A DNA stretch of 64,000 bases from Isochrysis galbana (GCA_018136815.1 CM030936.1:4540474-4604473); one strand, 5' to 3'; positions 10,924 through 21,925 are shown, numbered from the stretch's first letter. Made by a program: numbers and translations. Notes: generated by a model not told the origin, from the sequence alone.

Positions 10924-11400
10924 AAAAAAAAACATCTGAAGATTCAGGGCTACACACCTACCGTCTACAGGACTCTCCCCCTCTATCCCCATCGCCCTTA
11001 ACTTCCCTCTCTCCACCTCCTCCCCTGCCCCCCTTCATTCCTTTTTCTTTGGTTTCCGGGGTCCGACCTCGGTGCACTACCTGAGGTCTGGTTTGGAGTG
11101 TGGTGTTTGGGCGGGCCTTTTGGTGTTTCTTCCACGCATGTCTTGTTCTCTCGGCCTTGCTTTGTCAGTTGGGTCTCGTCCAGGTCGCGTCGCTTCCAGC
11201 GCTGTCCTCCCTTGCGGGATGTGTTGGTGTTTTATTCGTCTTCTTCGCCCCGCTCTTCGGTTTCTTGGATGGCGTGCGCAATCCTCAGCTTGGTGGCTAG
11301 CTCGGCTAGCTCCACGCTGGGTTTGAGCCCACCTTTGTCACTTATATTGAACACGGGCCTTAAGTCGCCGACGTCTATCCTTTTTTTGGGTTGTCTTCCC
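10924..11400 (-). mobile_element. T2-class LINE, 3' fragment
   Basis: Oligo-A on plus at 10924-10932 is the sense oligo-T tail. Next to it is the T2 tail (sense TAGGTGTGTAGCCC, then CTTCAGA), shared with the copies at 29501 and 57099. Further 5' in sense, 11232-11400 encodes a stretch with KKRIDVGDLRPVFNISDKG and ELATKLRIAHAIQ that I cannot assign but take as LINE coding sequence. The 5' end is lost at the junction with the inverted-repeat element at about 11400. Confidence 0.6.
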
Positions 11401-12320
11401 ATGCCCGCTTGGCATGCCCAATGGGCATGGCATATACACAAGACGGCCCCGAGTATACACATTATACGCTGTGTATACAGCCTTTGGCTGTATACACAGT
11501 GTATACACAGCTGTATACACATACTATATAATATATAAGTAGTAGTATATATATAGCGTGTGTATACATATATATACTACTATATTATATATAATATATA
11601 TATGCTCAGCCTGTTGCAGCATCGGCAGCAGAACGAAATTGGTCCGTGTATGTGTATGGACAAATTAAGACAGCTGCCCGGTCGAGATTATCGCACATGA
11701 CCGCAGACAAATTGGTTTTTGTCACGAATCACTCGGCCTGCAGCCGCGCATGCAAGACGCTGCTTGGCGCCCAGACATATATGCAAGTGGGATACTGATG
11801 AAGAGAGTGGAGAAGGCTCGGACGACGAGCATGCAGGAGATGACGAAGCTTGTGAACATGTCATCTTGAGACTTACAGCATAGTCAGTCATGTTTGCTTG
11901 TGTATTTGTTGTCTTACTTATGGCATAACTTATAATGATGTTATGTGTTATGTATATGGTATATGATATATATGTATATATGGGAATATATATGGGTGTT
12001 TGGTGTTTGTTGCTGAAGAAGCATGTGATGTATGTGCTGATGTGTATGGACAAAGCACAAGAAGTGGAAGTGAGAAGAGGAGGGGGAGGCAATGTGGATG
12101 GAGGGGGCGCTCCCACGGGCGGGGGGGCAGGCGGGCCGCCGCGGCCTTGCCGCGCCATCGCTGCGCGTGGGCGGCTCGCGCGCTCGCGCGCTCGCGCGCG
12201 CTTGTGTATACACTGTGTATACGGCCTCGGCGACCTGTGTATAATACACAGTTTTGGGGCCTGGTGTGTATACGCTATACGTATATGCCTTGTAGGATGC
12301 CCATGCCCATGCCCACCCGC
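11400..12320. mobile_element. Candidate foldback element with GTATAC-rich inverted ends
   Basis: The left end (about 11400-11520) and the complement of the right end (about 12195-12320) share an ordered run of motifs: GGGCAT, GGCATATAC, GGCCCC, TATACAC and CAGTGTATACAC. A perfect hairpin lies at 11469-11499 (arms CTGTGTATACAGCC, loop TTT). The interior is AT-rich near 11520-11610. A short open frame ends at 12480, outside the element. No clean target duplication was found, so the boundaries are approximate and class is unknown. Confidence 0.4.
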
Positions 12321-12569
12321 CACCCGCCCCTTCTCAGCGATGGACCTGGAGGATGCGGAGATGTCTGTGGCGCTGGTGATCTCAGCCGACGAGGATCGAC
12401 TGTGGGGTGAGCTCCTTGCGAGGCTCATCCGGCGAAAGCGCGGACGATACTCTGCGAGGATCATCGCCCACGAACCATAAAATCATCTTTGTAGTAGTAC
12501 TACTAGTATAATCTGTTGACTGAGTGCGAGCGAGCCGAAGCGAGGGCGGCGCCACACGGCCGACGGGCG

Positions 12570-12890
12570 ATGGCGACGGCCGCCTGCCCCGCGCCCGAGG
12601 CCTTGCGCGCGGCGGTGATCGCGCTGCGGGGGCAGGTGATTGAATGCGCCGCACTGCTCGAGCTCGCACAACGCCGCCTCGACGAGTACGACGCGCTCTC
12701 CATGCAGCCCTCCTCAGCAGGCGCCGGACCCTCAACGCTCGTGAAACGGCAGCGCAGCCAGCGGATATGCCCCATCCGTGTCCTCAAAGCGGAGGTGCGC
12801 AAGGCGAAGTGTCTGCTCGAGTCTCAGAACACGATGCTGCAGGAGGTGGAAGCATGCGTCGCGCGCAGCTTCACCGCATCCGTCCCTTGA
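12570..12890 (+). CDS. Small predicted coiled-coil protein, unknown
   Basis: 106 residues from the ATG at 12570 (the frame is open further upstream, without ATG). The product is helical: residues 8-45 (PEALRAAVIALRGQVIECAA onward) and 75-100 (VLKAEVRKAKCLLESQNTML) show heptad-like Leu/Val/Ala spacing, separated by a Ser/Gly/Pro-rich hinge. GC bias at third positions fits the host genes. There is no known domain. It lies between two mobile elements, so it could also be a fragment of a larger gene. Confidence 0.4.
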   Translation: MATAACPAPEALRAAVIALRGQVIECAALLELAQRRLDEYDALSMQPSSAGAGPSTLVKRQRSQRICPIRVLKAEVRKAKCLLESQNTMLQEVEACVARSFTASVP

Positions 12891-13386
12891 GTGAGGTTGT
12901 TGAGTCACCTTGCCGAAAAGATTTGTGTGCACCCACGACGTAGCTCCGCTGCTGGGTGTGCAGGCTTTGAAATGATTCTCGTACGCGGATATGTACTTTG
13001 GTCCTGAGGCACGAAGGGTGTGATTCCTTGCAGCGGACGGGGTGCGTCGTCGTACTCCAGCGCCAACATGTTTTTGTGGTGCAGTGGTAACATACGAGCG
13101 CAGTACAGCCCGAAGCTTGAGCTCAACCAGTGAGGCCAGCCAATCCACAGTTGCCACTCGTGTGCTCCTGCTCGGTGCAATGCAATGCGTTTATATTGAT
13201 GGTCGCAGGGTGGAACCGCCGGGCACGCACCCAGAACGATAGCGGGCGGCCGTCGCCACCCTCTAGCTTTGAAGATTGCGACGCCATTTCCATTTGCCCG
13301 CTCCAACTCCCGCTCCCGCGCTTGCTAGCTGCCAACCCGGGCACTCACTCTTTTCAACTACAATTTTCGGAAGACCATTGTTGCCG
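12891..13386. other. Intergenic, nothing recognised
   Basis: No gene, RNA gene or repeat that I can support. GC content is lower than in the flanking coding sequence. Confidence 0.35.
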
Positions 13387-13475
13387 TAAACTATTATTCT
13401 AGTTTTAGCGATGGAGCACGCGTCGACGGCTCCCCTCTCCCAGCCACCCGAAGTTACGACGCCCCACACAGTAAC
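13387..13475 (+). mobile_element. LINE 5'-end fragment
   Basis: Starts with the hairpin AAACTA-TTATTC-TAGTTT, then GCG and ATGGAGCACGCG at 13411. The first residues (MEHASTAPLSQPPEVTTPHT) parallel the ORF1 start at 28499 (MERAPTAPDPQPPAVTTPH). Similarity stops near 13470. Confidence 0.65.
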
Positions 13476-14423
13476 GCTAAAAAGGGACGGGCTGGTCTAC
13501 TCACGGGAGTTTTTTTTTCGTGTTTCAAGTGAATCTCAGAACTACGGTGGCGGCCGCCCCGGTCGGAGGGCTGCCGAGCCTGCCCGTCACCTCGGAGGCC
13601 GAACCAGCGAGTCTCGTGCCGCGTTCAGGTCTGCGCCGCCCCTCCGCACGCTTCTCATAGGCCGAGGAAGAAAGGTGGGGAAACTTCCCATCTCTTCGAG
13701 AGAAGGAGAGAGAGCGCTCCACTACCCAAGATCCCATGCGTCCAAGCGCGAAGTTTTTGACCGAGAGCGAGAGAAAGCAGAGAATTTTAACGATAATACC
13801 GAACGACGAAGAAAAGAGAAAAGCCTAACGAGTGTCGATTCGCGAATGCGACACGACGATGAGGAGGAGGAGGAGGAGGAGGAGGAGGAGGAGGAGGAGG
13901 AGGATCTCTTGGAGCAGGCCACACGCGAAGAGCGAGAGAGGCGGAGCCGCACCAATGCCAATGCACCCGCCTCTTCCTTGTCCCTTGTCTCCCATTGCCC
14001 GCCCCATCACTTCTTTCTTGCCAGGCCAGAAGGTATGGCATGACGTGTTGCATGACGCCGTCGTCACCGAAGCTGCGAGGGGGGCGAGGCCTCTCTCATA
14101 AGGTTACCGCGCGTGATAAAGTTATGAGTTATGAAGACTCCTAAAACTATTAAATTTTGATCGAGTCCGACCCTCAAATTTTGACAACAAAATTTGGGGG
14201 GTTTAGAAACAAAACTTACGGACTTGCCAAATTACAGTTGTTTCGCCAGGCCCTCACCCTCACTAATCCTCCCCCGGAAGAATTCTCCTCTCCCGCCTCG
14301 CCTCTCGCGGCTGTCTCCCCGGGTGCCGGGGACTTGTGTCTGCTTGAACCCAGTTTTTTCTTATTGTCCCCCCGCGGGACTTTTTCTCACACTGTGAGCT
14401 CTCAGGGAGCTGATACTGATGCA
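13476..14423. other. Non-genic, with a (GAG)n microsatellite
   Basis: About 15 GAG triplets at 13858-13902 give a poly-Glu frame. The surrounding open frame (to 14043) has no domain and continues from the LINE fragment, so I do not call it a gene. Around 14150-14220 the sequence is A/T-rich. Confidence 0.4.
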
Positions 14424-14441
14424 TCAGTACTGATATCAGTA

Positions 14442-17400
14442 AAAAAAAACTTCTTAAAAATCACCGCTACACGTGCGGCGTGGGGCAGTGTGCTTGTGGA
14501 CCTCCCTTCTACCCAACCTTAACCCCTAACAACCCCCTCCCCCTTCCCCAGCTCCCTCTTTAGTGGAGAGCCGGTTCCGGGGAGGCCGCGCGCACTGCCT
14601 CGGCCAGGAGTTGGAGTGGAGGGGGCGGGAGACTGTGGCTTTATCTCTCGCTCAGGTTTGGCTAGTCCATTTCTCCCTTGTGTCGCATAAGTTCTTCGGC
14701 GTTTTCCTTAAAATTCTTTCCATAGCGGTACGCCCATCTCAAGTGATGTTTCGTATATCTAGGCCTCTTGCCGCTTGCAAGAGGTCATCCGATACTTCTA
14801 GCTTCTAGGTTAAAGTCTTTGTCCACCATATAAAGAGGGCTTATCATTTTCCGAATATGTTTGTTACTCGGGGCGTGCAGCCCCATGTTGTTTCGTTGTT
14901 TCTTCAGCCTTTGAAAGAAACCGACCTTCGCCGTTGCTAATAGGTGGTACCTTGTAAGAATTGCCCTAAGGATCGATCTAACGGACCTACCGTCCGCGTT
15001 ACCGTACTGGATGTTGTAGAAATCCGTGAGGATATACCTCCACGCGAGGATACCCAAGTATCCCGAGGAGGGGTGAGGCCTGTCCACTTGGTAGCAAAAG
15101 AGACGTTGGGCTACTTCAGAGCCCGGCCTAAGGACGATCCCCAGAAGTCCTTCTATGAATTCGAAGATGGGCTCAGTCGCAATACATACGGCTAGGTGCG
15201 TGGAACTTTCGGGGGCTATACCGCAAAAGCGGCACGTCGGGTCATCCGCGAATCTGTTCGCCGTGGCTATCCTCCTATGTAGGATGTGTTTGAAGTGCAT
15301 ATACGAGTCCCTTGGTGTTAAAAAGTTGTACTTATATAGCTGCGATATTTGCTTCCATTTTCCTGAGATGGCCGGTAGTCTTATTTCCCATCTTAGCGTG
15401 GATTTCTGCCTCTTCGTTTTCTTCATTGCGAGGAACGCTTTAGTGAGCGCCTTGACGTTAATGTCTTCCAACGTTTTATGTGTGTCTTTAAACGTGTATT
15501 CTTGCGGAATCGGGTATGCTGTTTCGGCCGGTCCGTCATATGCTCGCCCCCATTTTAGCGGAGTGTATAGCTCTCCCGGAACCGACTGCGGGCTAACCCG
15601 CTCGTGTATATGGGGTTCCCCCATAACATTAAGCTTGACTACGTGATAGTCCCCTCTTCGGCGCATATAGTAGTTAAGTTCTTTGTCCACTAGGATTTCG
15701 CCTAAATCGTGCGCGTCCGGGTCTTCCTGGGGGGCTAGCTCGTGCTCCTCCGGAGCGGGGGGAGAAGGCGCCGCTTTCTTTCTCAGAAGATCAATATAGT
15801 TGGTATTGGCTTCCGCCATTCTTGATCTGGCCCATTCCGCTATCTTTTCCCACGACTTCAAAAAGGGGCCCATCGATATATAGTTGCCTCTATGGCGAAT
15901 CCAGCGCTCTCCGTTTGGAAGGTATGCCGCGCATTCTTCCGTGGTATAAATATCCCCCGTGTCCGGGTTAATAGTGTTATGCACAATAACCGTTTGTAGA
16001 GACTCCCATTTAGCCCTATGTGAGTGATGTAACGCCGGAGCCTTATGAAAATAGTTCTGCCATATTGGAGAGCCCTGGGCCCCTTCCCGCGTGTTGGTTT
16101 CCTTGAGGAGCTTTACCCGCCTAAAGTTTTCGAGTGCTTGCTTCCAAAAAGCCGGAAGTGTGCTGTTTCCGCAAATGCTTGCCGAAAGGCTTCGCGAGTC
16201 GACCTTCGAGAGGACCGCCGCCCTTCCCAAAGGGGTGCGACTGAACCATTGATCTAGGACTGTCTTCTAGTCCGCCGCAGACAAAACTATTGTTATAGTT
16301 TGAACTATGGAGCGTGCCGCGACCGCTCCCGAGCCCCAGGCGACCCTCGCCACCGCGCCCCACCTGGGACGCCCCACGCCGCCCGAGGCGGCTCGTCAGA
16401 AAGCCCTCTCAGAGCCCATCCAACCCATCCAAACCACACCCGCGCAAGCGCGCGGGGTGGCGAGCACTGGCACCGAACAGGTTGCCACCATGGCTCTGCG
16501 CATCATGCAGGGGGTCTTGGAGACCCCCTCCAACAGTGGGAAACCCTCCCACCCCAAGAGCACCTCATGTGGGAGGGCAGCTCAGCTGCCCTCCCCATGG
16601 TGGAAACCTCTACCATCAGTGCACCCAACATGGGAGGGCACTTCACAACCATCAACCCCATACGGAGAGCACCCCATGCCTCTGTTTTCCAACTTGTTGA
16701 CTCACTTCTCGTCTTCACCCCACTCTTGTGGGCCACTAGTACCAATCACTCAGTGCCCTGCCTTGGGCCCTCTCTCAACACAAGACTCCCTCTCCCACTC
16801 CCCCTTCACACTTCAACCAACCCAAACGGCACGAACCCCCCCGCCCTCTGTTCAAAGCACCAAAAATTTCAATTCAAGACACATGTTGATACACTTTTCG
16901 TTTTCACCCCACGCTTGTGGGCCACAAGTACCTACAACTCAGTGCCCTGCCTTGGGCCCTCTTTCAACACTTCACTCCATCTCCCACTCCCTCATCCCAC
17001 TACAACCAACCCAAGAAGCACAAACCCCCTCGCCCTCGGATTCAAGCACCAAAAATTTCGACTCAAGACCAGAGGGAGGACATGTTTTGAGGCGGCGTCG
17101 CTGCCCATGCCTAGCGCAAGGGTATAGCGCCCCCACTCAAACATCTCCTTCCCCAAAGCTCCTCTTTGAGGAGTTGCTCCTCACCCTCCCATTAGGCCCC
17201 CTTGCCTGCGAGACCAAAACAGGATCCTGGCGTGGGGGGCTGCTTGAGTGTGGAGGGAGGGGTGCTCCGGCTAGCGCAGGTAGTAAGCTAGTGAAGTGCT
17301 GGGTGGCATAAGGGGGAAGGGTGCTTGCGCTCGCCGCGGCAGGGAGTCCTGTCTTGTGTGCGCGCTAGTCCCGTTCCTTTGCCGCGCCGCGACCCATAAA

Positions 17401-17488
17401 AATTTGTTAAAAATTTATTCTAGTCCGCCGCAGACGGGTTTAGGTAACGGATTATCCATATCGCTTGGAGCGCTCGCGTGTGTTCCGC
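14442..17488 (-). mobile_element. T1-class LINE with 18-bp duplication, hosting a nested element
   Basis: The duplication TCAGTACTGATATCAGTA lies at 14424-14441 and 17489-17506. Subtracting the nested plus-strand element (16283-17417) and its duplication leaves about 1.89 kb of 5'-truncated LINE. The open frame 14785-16230 (481 residues, no ATG needed) is the C-terminal part of a reverse transcriptase. It has WKQALENFRRVKLL, KWKQISQLYKYNFLTPRDSY, then a zinc-binding module CRFCGIAPESSTHLAVC (C-x2-C, H, C), as in the zf-RVT domain. The 3' UTR (14460-14784) ends in AAGAAG plus oligo-T. This is the best-preserved T1 copy in the window. Confidence 0.9.
16283..17417 (+). mobile_element. Element D: complete 1.1-kb non-autonomous retroelement
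   Basis: Flanked by the 18-bp duplication TTCTAGTCCGCCGCAGAC (16265-16282 and 17418-17435), inserted into the T1 LINE on the opposite strand. It starts with the hairpin AAACTAT-TGTT-ATAGTTT and has ATG at 16307. A 334-residue open frame (16307-17311) begins MERAATAPEPQATLATAPH, like other family ORF1 starts, and carries an in-frame 189-bp (63-residue) tandem repeat (from 16705 and from 16894). No endonuclease or polymerase. The 3' end reads CCGCGACCCATAAAAATTTG, then TTAAAAATTTA rather than oligo-T. A relative lies at 56662-57050. Confidence 0.88.
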
Positions 17489-17506
17489 TCAGTACTGATA
17501 TCAGTA

Positions 17507-19060
17507 CTGACGGCCCATCCGGGCTTGTGTTCTTGGGCGGTGTAGAGACTTAGGGCACGCGCGCTCAGACGCGCGCGAAAGGGAGACAAATCCCTCTCGG
17601 CGGGGGTACCATGTACCATGTTTAGCCCCAACCCATTGGGGCCCAGTGATAGATAGCAGCATTGTGTAGACGAAGGGTAACATCGCAAAGGGAACCACGC
17701 TCTCCGAAAGACCGATAGACGACGTTGCCACTCTCAGGCTTAGATCTCGCTCATCACACAAGAAAACTCCTATGCTTCTGTTTATTTAGTCCAAACGTCC
17801 AAACAACGCCCCTCAGTAGCGGAAGAAGAAACGAGAAAACACGAAAACACAGGCCGATCGATGCAAGTGTTTCACGCCGAGTCCACCGCTGGGGCTGGAT
17901 GATTGCGGAATCTGTTCCGCTCTCTCGGCGGCGCCGCGCGTCGATCGCCTGATGCCGAGTCTCGGACGACGCCGTCTCTGCGCCCCCCCCCCCCCCCTCC
18001 CCCGGCATCACCGTGTCCTCCCGCCACCAACACCTAAAGTAGAGCCAGTTTCTCTCACGAGGGGGTCGCCTATATGTGTCCACGCCGCGAGCGCTTGCTT
18101 TATCCCCCCGAACCGCAACCAGATGAAAAGGGAACGAAGAAAAGGCCGATACAGACTCGCCTCACGCGCCGAGTCTCTCTCCACCCCACCGCGAGGAGGA
18201 TATGATGGGATCCCCTCAGAGATAAGGAAAGGGGGGCGCGTGCAACGCCCGCGAAGAGAGAGGATCCGTGTACTTATCTATGTTTAGGCTCGAGTTTCTC
18301 TCTGTGTCCTCCTCTTCCTCTCTCTCGCGTCCTGGAGGAGAGAGGGAGAGAGAGAGAAAGAAGCTCGTGACGAGAGGGGGAGAGATGGAGAGATGCTCTC
18401 GTAGTATAATACAGTAGATAGATAGATGTCGAGAGAGAGGGGAAAAAGGAGAAGGGGGGAGGGGGGAATGGGGGGCCCTTGCCCTAGACAGCGCCCCCCC
18501 CCTCTCTCTCTCTCTCCCCCCGCGCGCGGCCCCCGCCCCCCGGCCCTCCTCTCGCTCTCCCTCTCTCTAATAACAACCCTCTCTCTTCACTCACTCTCTT
18601 CTCACTCTCTCTCTCTTCTCTCTCTTCTCACCCTCTTCTCACCCTCTTCTCACCCTGTTCTCTCTCTCTTCTTCCCCCTCGCCCTCTCTCCCTCCCTCCC
18701 TCCCCTCTCCCTCTCCCCCCCCCCCCCCCCACACACTTACATATTGGCGAGCAGATACTTTATACACAACCCCTCGCCGTACTCTCCTCCTCCCCCCCCG
18801 CCCTCTCTCTCTCGCCCGCGCTCTCCCCCGCCCCCCCTCCCTCTGTCCCCCTCTCCTTCCCGCTCCCCTCTCTCCTCTCCCACTCGCCTCTCCCTCCCCT
18901 TCCTCTCTCTCCTCCGTCCTCCAACTCCCACCTCTCTCCACCTCTTCCCTAACCCCAAGCCTCCCTAGGACAGTCAACCCTCTCTTCTGCCTCTCTCGAC
19001 ACTCACCCCCCACCCTTTGCCTTCTCCACGACATAGCTCACTCTTCATCCACGCCTCCGG
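17507..19060. other. Non-genic, with CT-rich tract before the BAF-like gene
   Basis: No gene seen in 17507-18300. From about 18300 to 18960 the sequence is CTCTCT/CCCC low complexity with some GA runs; the long open frames on both strands are repeat translations. This tract leads into the start of the gene at 19121. Confidence 0.6.
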
Positions 19061-19120
19061 GAAGACCGCAGAACTAGGTCACGACGCATCCTCTCCGTCT
19101 TACGAGCGTAATTTCCTAGC

Positions 19121-19999
19121 ATGAGCGACAAGCCTCCTCCAGTAACGCCGCGCAAGAAGTCGGGCAACGCAGCGGATACTCCTTTCCGCTCGCCAGATAG
19201 CAAGACGCACGACAACTTCATACGAATGCCTCTCTCTAACTCAAAGCTCAAGCCGTCTCAAATCCCAGGGCTGGGAGAAGCCAACATCGCTAGGCTCAAG
19301 TCCATCCGGCTGGCAGTCAATGGATCCTCCACTTGCTGTTTGGACTCGCCGAGCAAGGTAGTGGGGCTCTTCTGCCTGTTCAACCGGGATAAGGAGCAAT
19401 TCTCTCTCTTCCTGCAGCGCACACCGAGCGGGAACCCCATGCAAGAAAGGTACGCAAACCAAGTCTCCAGTTCGTTCTACGAGAAGACCGAGCAGTTCTG
19501 CAAGCCAACGCCAGTCGTCTCGGATTCTGTCGCAGACCAGTTTCAGAGTAGACCACTGAGCTCCGCCAAACTGGGGTCGAGTGGTGGAGTCGTTCCAGGG
19601 CTGGCGACCTCAGTCCAGGTGCTCGAAGACCGCATTCGTGTGATACTCGGCAATTGCGGCCTCACCACTCCCGCTGACGAAGAACAAGAACTCGACGACG
19701 GGGCAACGCCAAGCACCCTGCAACTTTTCGGTCTGTATCTTCTGCTCGAGGACAAAGCTTTCCTTCGATTTATGCTGAGCGTCACCGCGAACCGAGACAG
19801 TGCGCAGCAGGTTTGCGATGCGCTCAAGTGGAAAGCCAGCGTTGTCTGCGGAACCGACTGCCCAAGTCCTGATCCGAGGTCTGCTTCTCGTACGAAAGAT
19901 AAATGGAGCGAGTCAATCGGCGTATACCTCATCTTAATGAGCGTGCCCATTCTCTTGGTGAGCGGCGTCGTCTTCGTCCTCATGTCGTGGCCCGAGTGA
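19121..19999 (+). CDS. Tail-anchored protein with two BAF-like domains
   Basis: Single exon, 292 residues, clean ATG at 19121. Residues 1-36 are Ser/Pro/Lys-rich. Residues about 37-127 resemble barrier-to-autointegration factor: a helix-hairpin-helix (SQIPGLGEANIARLKS, 47-61), then SKVVGLFCLFNRDKEQFSLFL (78-98, matching BAF's VVLGQFLVLKKDE.LF..wL block), then a Cys-ending helix. Residues about 145-242 repeat the layout: VVPGLATSVQVLEDR, then STLQLFGLYLLLEDKAFLRF and a final helix. Residues 266-290 form one hydrophobic helix two residues from the C-terminus, so a tail anchor. BAF binds DNA and nuclear-envelope LEM proteins; a direct membrane anchor would let this protein tether DNA at the inner nuclear membrane (inference). 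The BAF call rests on pattern only. Confidence 0.68.
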   Translation: MSDKPPPVTPRKKSGNAADTPFRSPDSKTHDNFIRMPLSNSKLKPSQIPGLGEANIARLKSIRLAVNGSSTCCLDSPSKVVGLFCLFNRDKEQFSLFLQRTPSGNPMQERYANQVSSSFYEKTEQFCKPTPVVSDSVADQFQSRPLSSAKLGSSGGVVPGLATSVQVLEDRIRVILGNCGLTTPADEEQELDDGATPSTLQLFGLYLLLEDKAFLRFMLSVTANRDSAQQVCDALKWKASVVCGTDCPSPDPRSASRTKDKWSESIGVYLILMSVPILLVSGVVFVLMSWPE

Positions 20000-20703
20000 T
20001 CACCACCTTGCGTCCGGGATGATGAACGCGCATGGCCAAGCTGTCGGTCAAGTCTCATCCCGCTGGCTCACCCGCCGTGTCGAAGAGCCTGCTGTCTGAG
20101 ATGTTGGCTCCAATCTCCAAGTCTCCAGTCAATGCTCCCGCAATCATGGTGTGTGGCGCTCGATGATCAGCTGTCCACGTAGTGCTCCCGCACCCATGGT
20201 ACGTGCTGACGATCTCGCCTCGGCCGCACAACCTTCTCCACGCGTTCTCGTAGCTGGTACATACCAAGCTGCCAACCTTGCGCAATGTGCAATGGCGGTC
20301 GTCTCGCTGAGTAATGGGTGGATGCAGTCGATTTCTTCTATTTGTTGCCATTTCGCATGTCTATTCCGAGCGAATCGCTCGCTTTGCTTGGGCCTGGCTC
20401 TCGCTCTCGCCCGCAATCATCTCATGAGGGGGCCCAGATGGGTGAGGGGGGGCAGGGGCGCGAGCCCGCACGAGCGCTTGCGACCGTGGGGCTACATGGG
20501 GTTGCACGCGCGCATCTTACGGTTACCCAGGACACTAGAGGGGGTGGGTGCCATAGAGGGAATACCGGTGGGAAGATGTACTGAAAAGAACATTTACTCG
20601 AAAAATCAAGTGCTACGTGTACGTGCATGCGGCGCGAGGCCGTGTGCTCGTGTTACTGCCTATTACACGCCATGTCCTCACCCAACCTATGCGTCACTTC
20701 CCC
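20000..20703. other. Intergenic, nothing recognised
   Basis: Downstream flank of the BAF-like gene. Short open frames on both strands carry no recognisable motif. Confidence 0.35.
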
Positions 20704-20835
20704 CAACTATAAGTAAAACTGATAGGGTCATGAGGGCCGCGTCCCCCCCCCTCCTCCAACCCGCAAACACCCCCTGGGTGGGCCTGCACATCCATCCTCA
20801 GCCCCTGCCTGCTGGCAGGGGGAAGGGGGTCATGA
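20704..20835 (+). mobile_element. LINE 5'-end fragment
   Basis: CAACTATAAGTAAAACTGATAG (hairpin with one mismatch, 20707-20725) is followed by GGTCATGAGGGCCGCG, a diverged form of the family GGTCATGGAGCGCG start. Nothing of the body is recognisable after about 20835. Confidence 0.5.
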
Positions 20836-20868
20836 TTGGAAGGTAGTTCCACTCTATAGCTTTGGAGT

Positions 20869-21162
20869 TTGGAACGCAGAGTACTCGACAACATTTCCCT
20901 AACTAAGACAATTGAATTAATCAAAACCATTCCAGGACTTCGAACTGCAATCTTTAGCAAACTCGGTCCTAAAACTAACCTGAACAAACATCGCGGATGG
21001 AGCCGATTAGCCAATGAAGCTCTTCGTTGTCATACGGGCATTGTTGTTCCAGATCAGGTCGTTTGCCTTCATTTGGTACCCCTCGTTTCCAAATACGCGA
21101 TGCGGGTCGTCCCGTCCCCCTCGCACCGCTCCCTCTTGGCTCTTGGTATAAATTTGGGCTAG
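20869..21162 (+). pseudogene. AT-richer open stretch, unassigned
   Basis: An open frame without ATG (97 residues) containing SLTKTIELIKTIPGLRTAIF and HRGWSRLANEALRCH. The codon use is much more AT-rich than in the host genes, which suggests an older mobile-element or transferred fragment. No family recognised. Confidence 0.2.
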
Positions 21163-21420
21163 GACAGGTAGGCGCCTCTTGGGTCGACGAAGGATGCATG
21201 GTCGCTGGTGTGCCATGCCATGCCGCGAGCCAAGGTCGTGTTGTATCCAGGCTCTTTGGCAAGAATGTTTCGGCCTGAGTACGAGCCTTCCTCGTTATCT
21301 ACCGTTTTCTAGGTTCGTCGTGGTCGCTCCAGGCGAGTTGATTCGGATTCCCCCTGGGCTCAAGTTCGGGTTCGCCGATTTTCGTCTCGAAAATCGAAGG
21401 AGTTGAGTTTTATTTTTACC

Positions 21421-21925
21421 TGGAATTAACTTGTTGAGGGTGGAACCAACTTGTTCACGACTTGTTCAGGCGGGAACCAACTTGTTCGGTGAGTGGAGCC
21501 AACTTGTTCAGTGGTTAAAACCAACTTGTTGAGAGGTCAACATGTTGAAAGGTAAACTTGTTGAGAGGTCAACATGTTGAGAGGTCAACTTGTTGAGAGG
21601 TCAACATGTTGAGAGGTCAACGGTTGCGCAAACCCGTTTCAATATTTGTATACAAAAAAAATCGAATTTCGCGTTCGAAATCTTAATATTTATGCTAGGG
21701 GCCTATTAGATAGTGACCATATAAGCTGCCTGGGCGCAAAAAATACAGATCAGGGTGCTAATTTGACCTAGTTATGACACGGTGAAGTCGTTGTCTTTAA
21801 GACTACCGGTGGTCTTCGTTGCGCCCCTTCAACCGTCAACTTGTTGAGATGTGAACATGTTGAAAGGTCAACTTGTTGAGAGGTCAACATGTTGAGAGGT
21901 CAACTTGTTGAGATGTGAACGTGTT
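21421..21925. repeat. 16-bp minisatellite AACWTGTTGAGAGGTC in two blocks
   Basis: Tandem units AACTTGTTGAGAGGTC and AACATGTTGAGAGGTC alternate at 21500-21620 and return at about 21838-21920; more diverged units (AACTTGTTC) precede at 21430-21500. Each unit contains CAACATGTTG (a perfect palindrome) or CAACTTGTTG. The two blocks flank about 210 bp of AT-rich unique sequence. There are no spacers of constant length, so this is not a CRISPR array. Confidence 0.85.

Noticed and set aside
12340-12480. 46-residue ORF (MDLEDAEMSV...)
   Set aside because: Short, bordered by the inverted-repeat element, no motif and no sign of splicing to the next ORF.
16307-17311. 334-residue frame considered as a host gene
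   Set aside because: It lies within an insertion bounded by an 18-bp duplication and starts like other LINE-family ORF1 frames.
21421-21925. Regular repeats considered as a CRISPR array
   Set aside because: The units are directly adjacent with no spacers, and the genome is eukaryotic.
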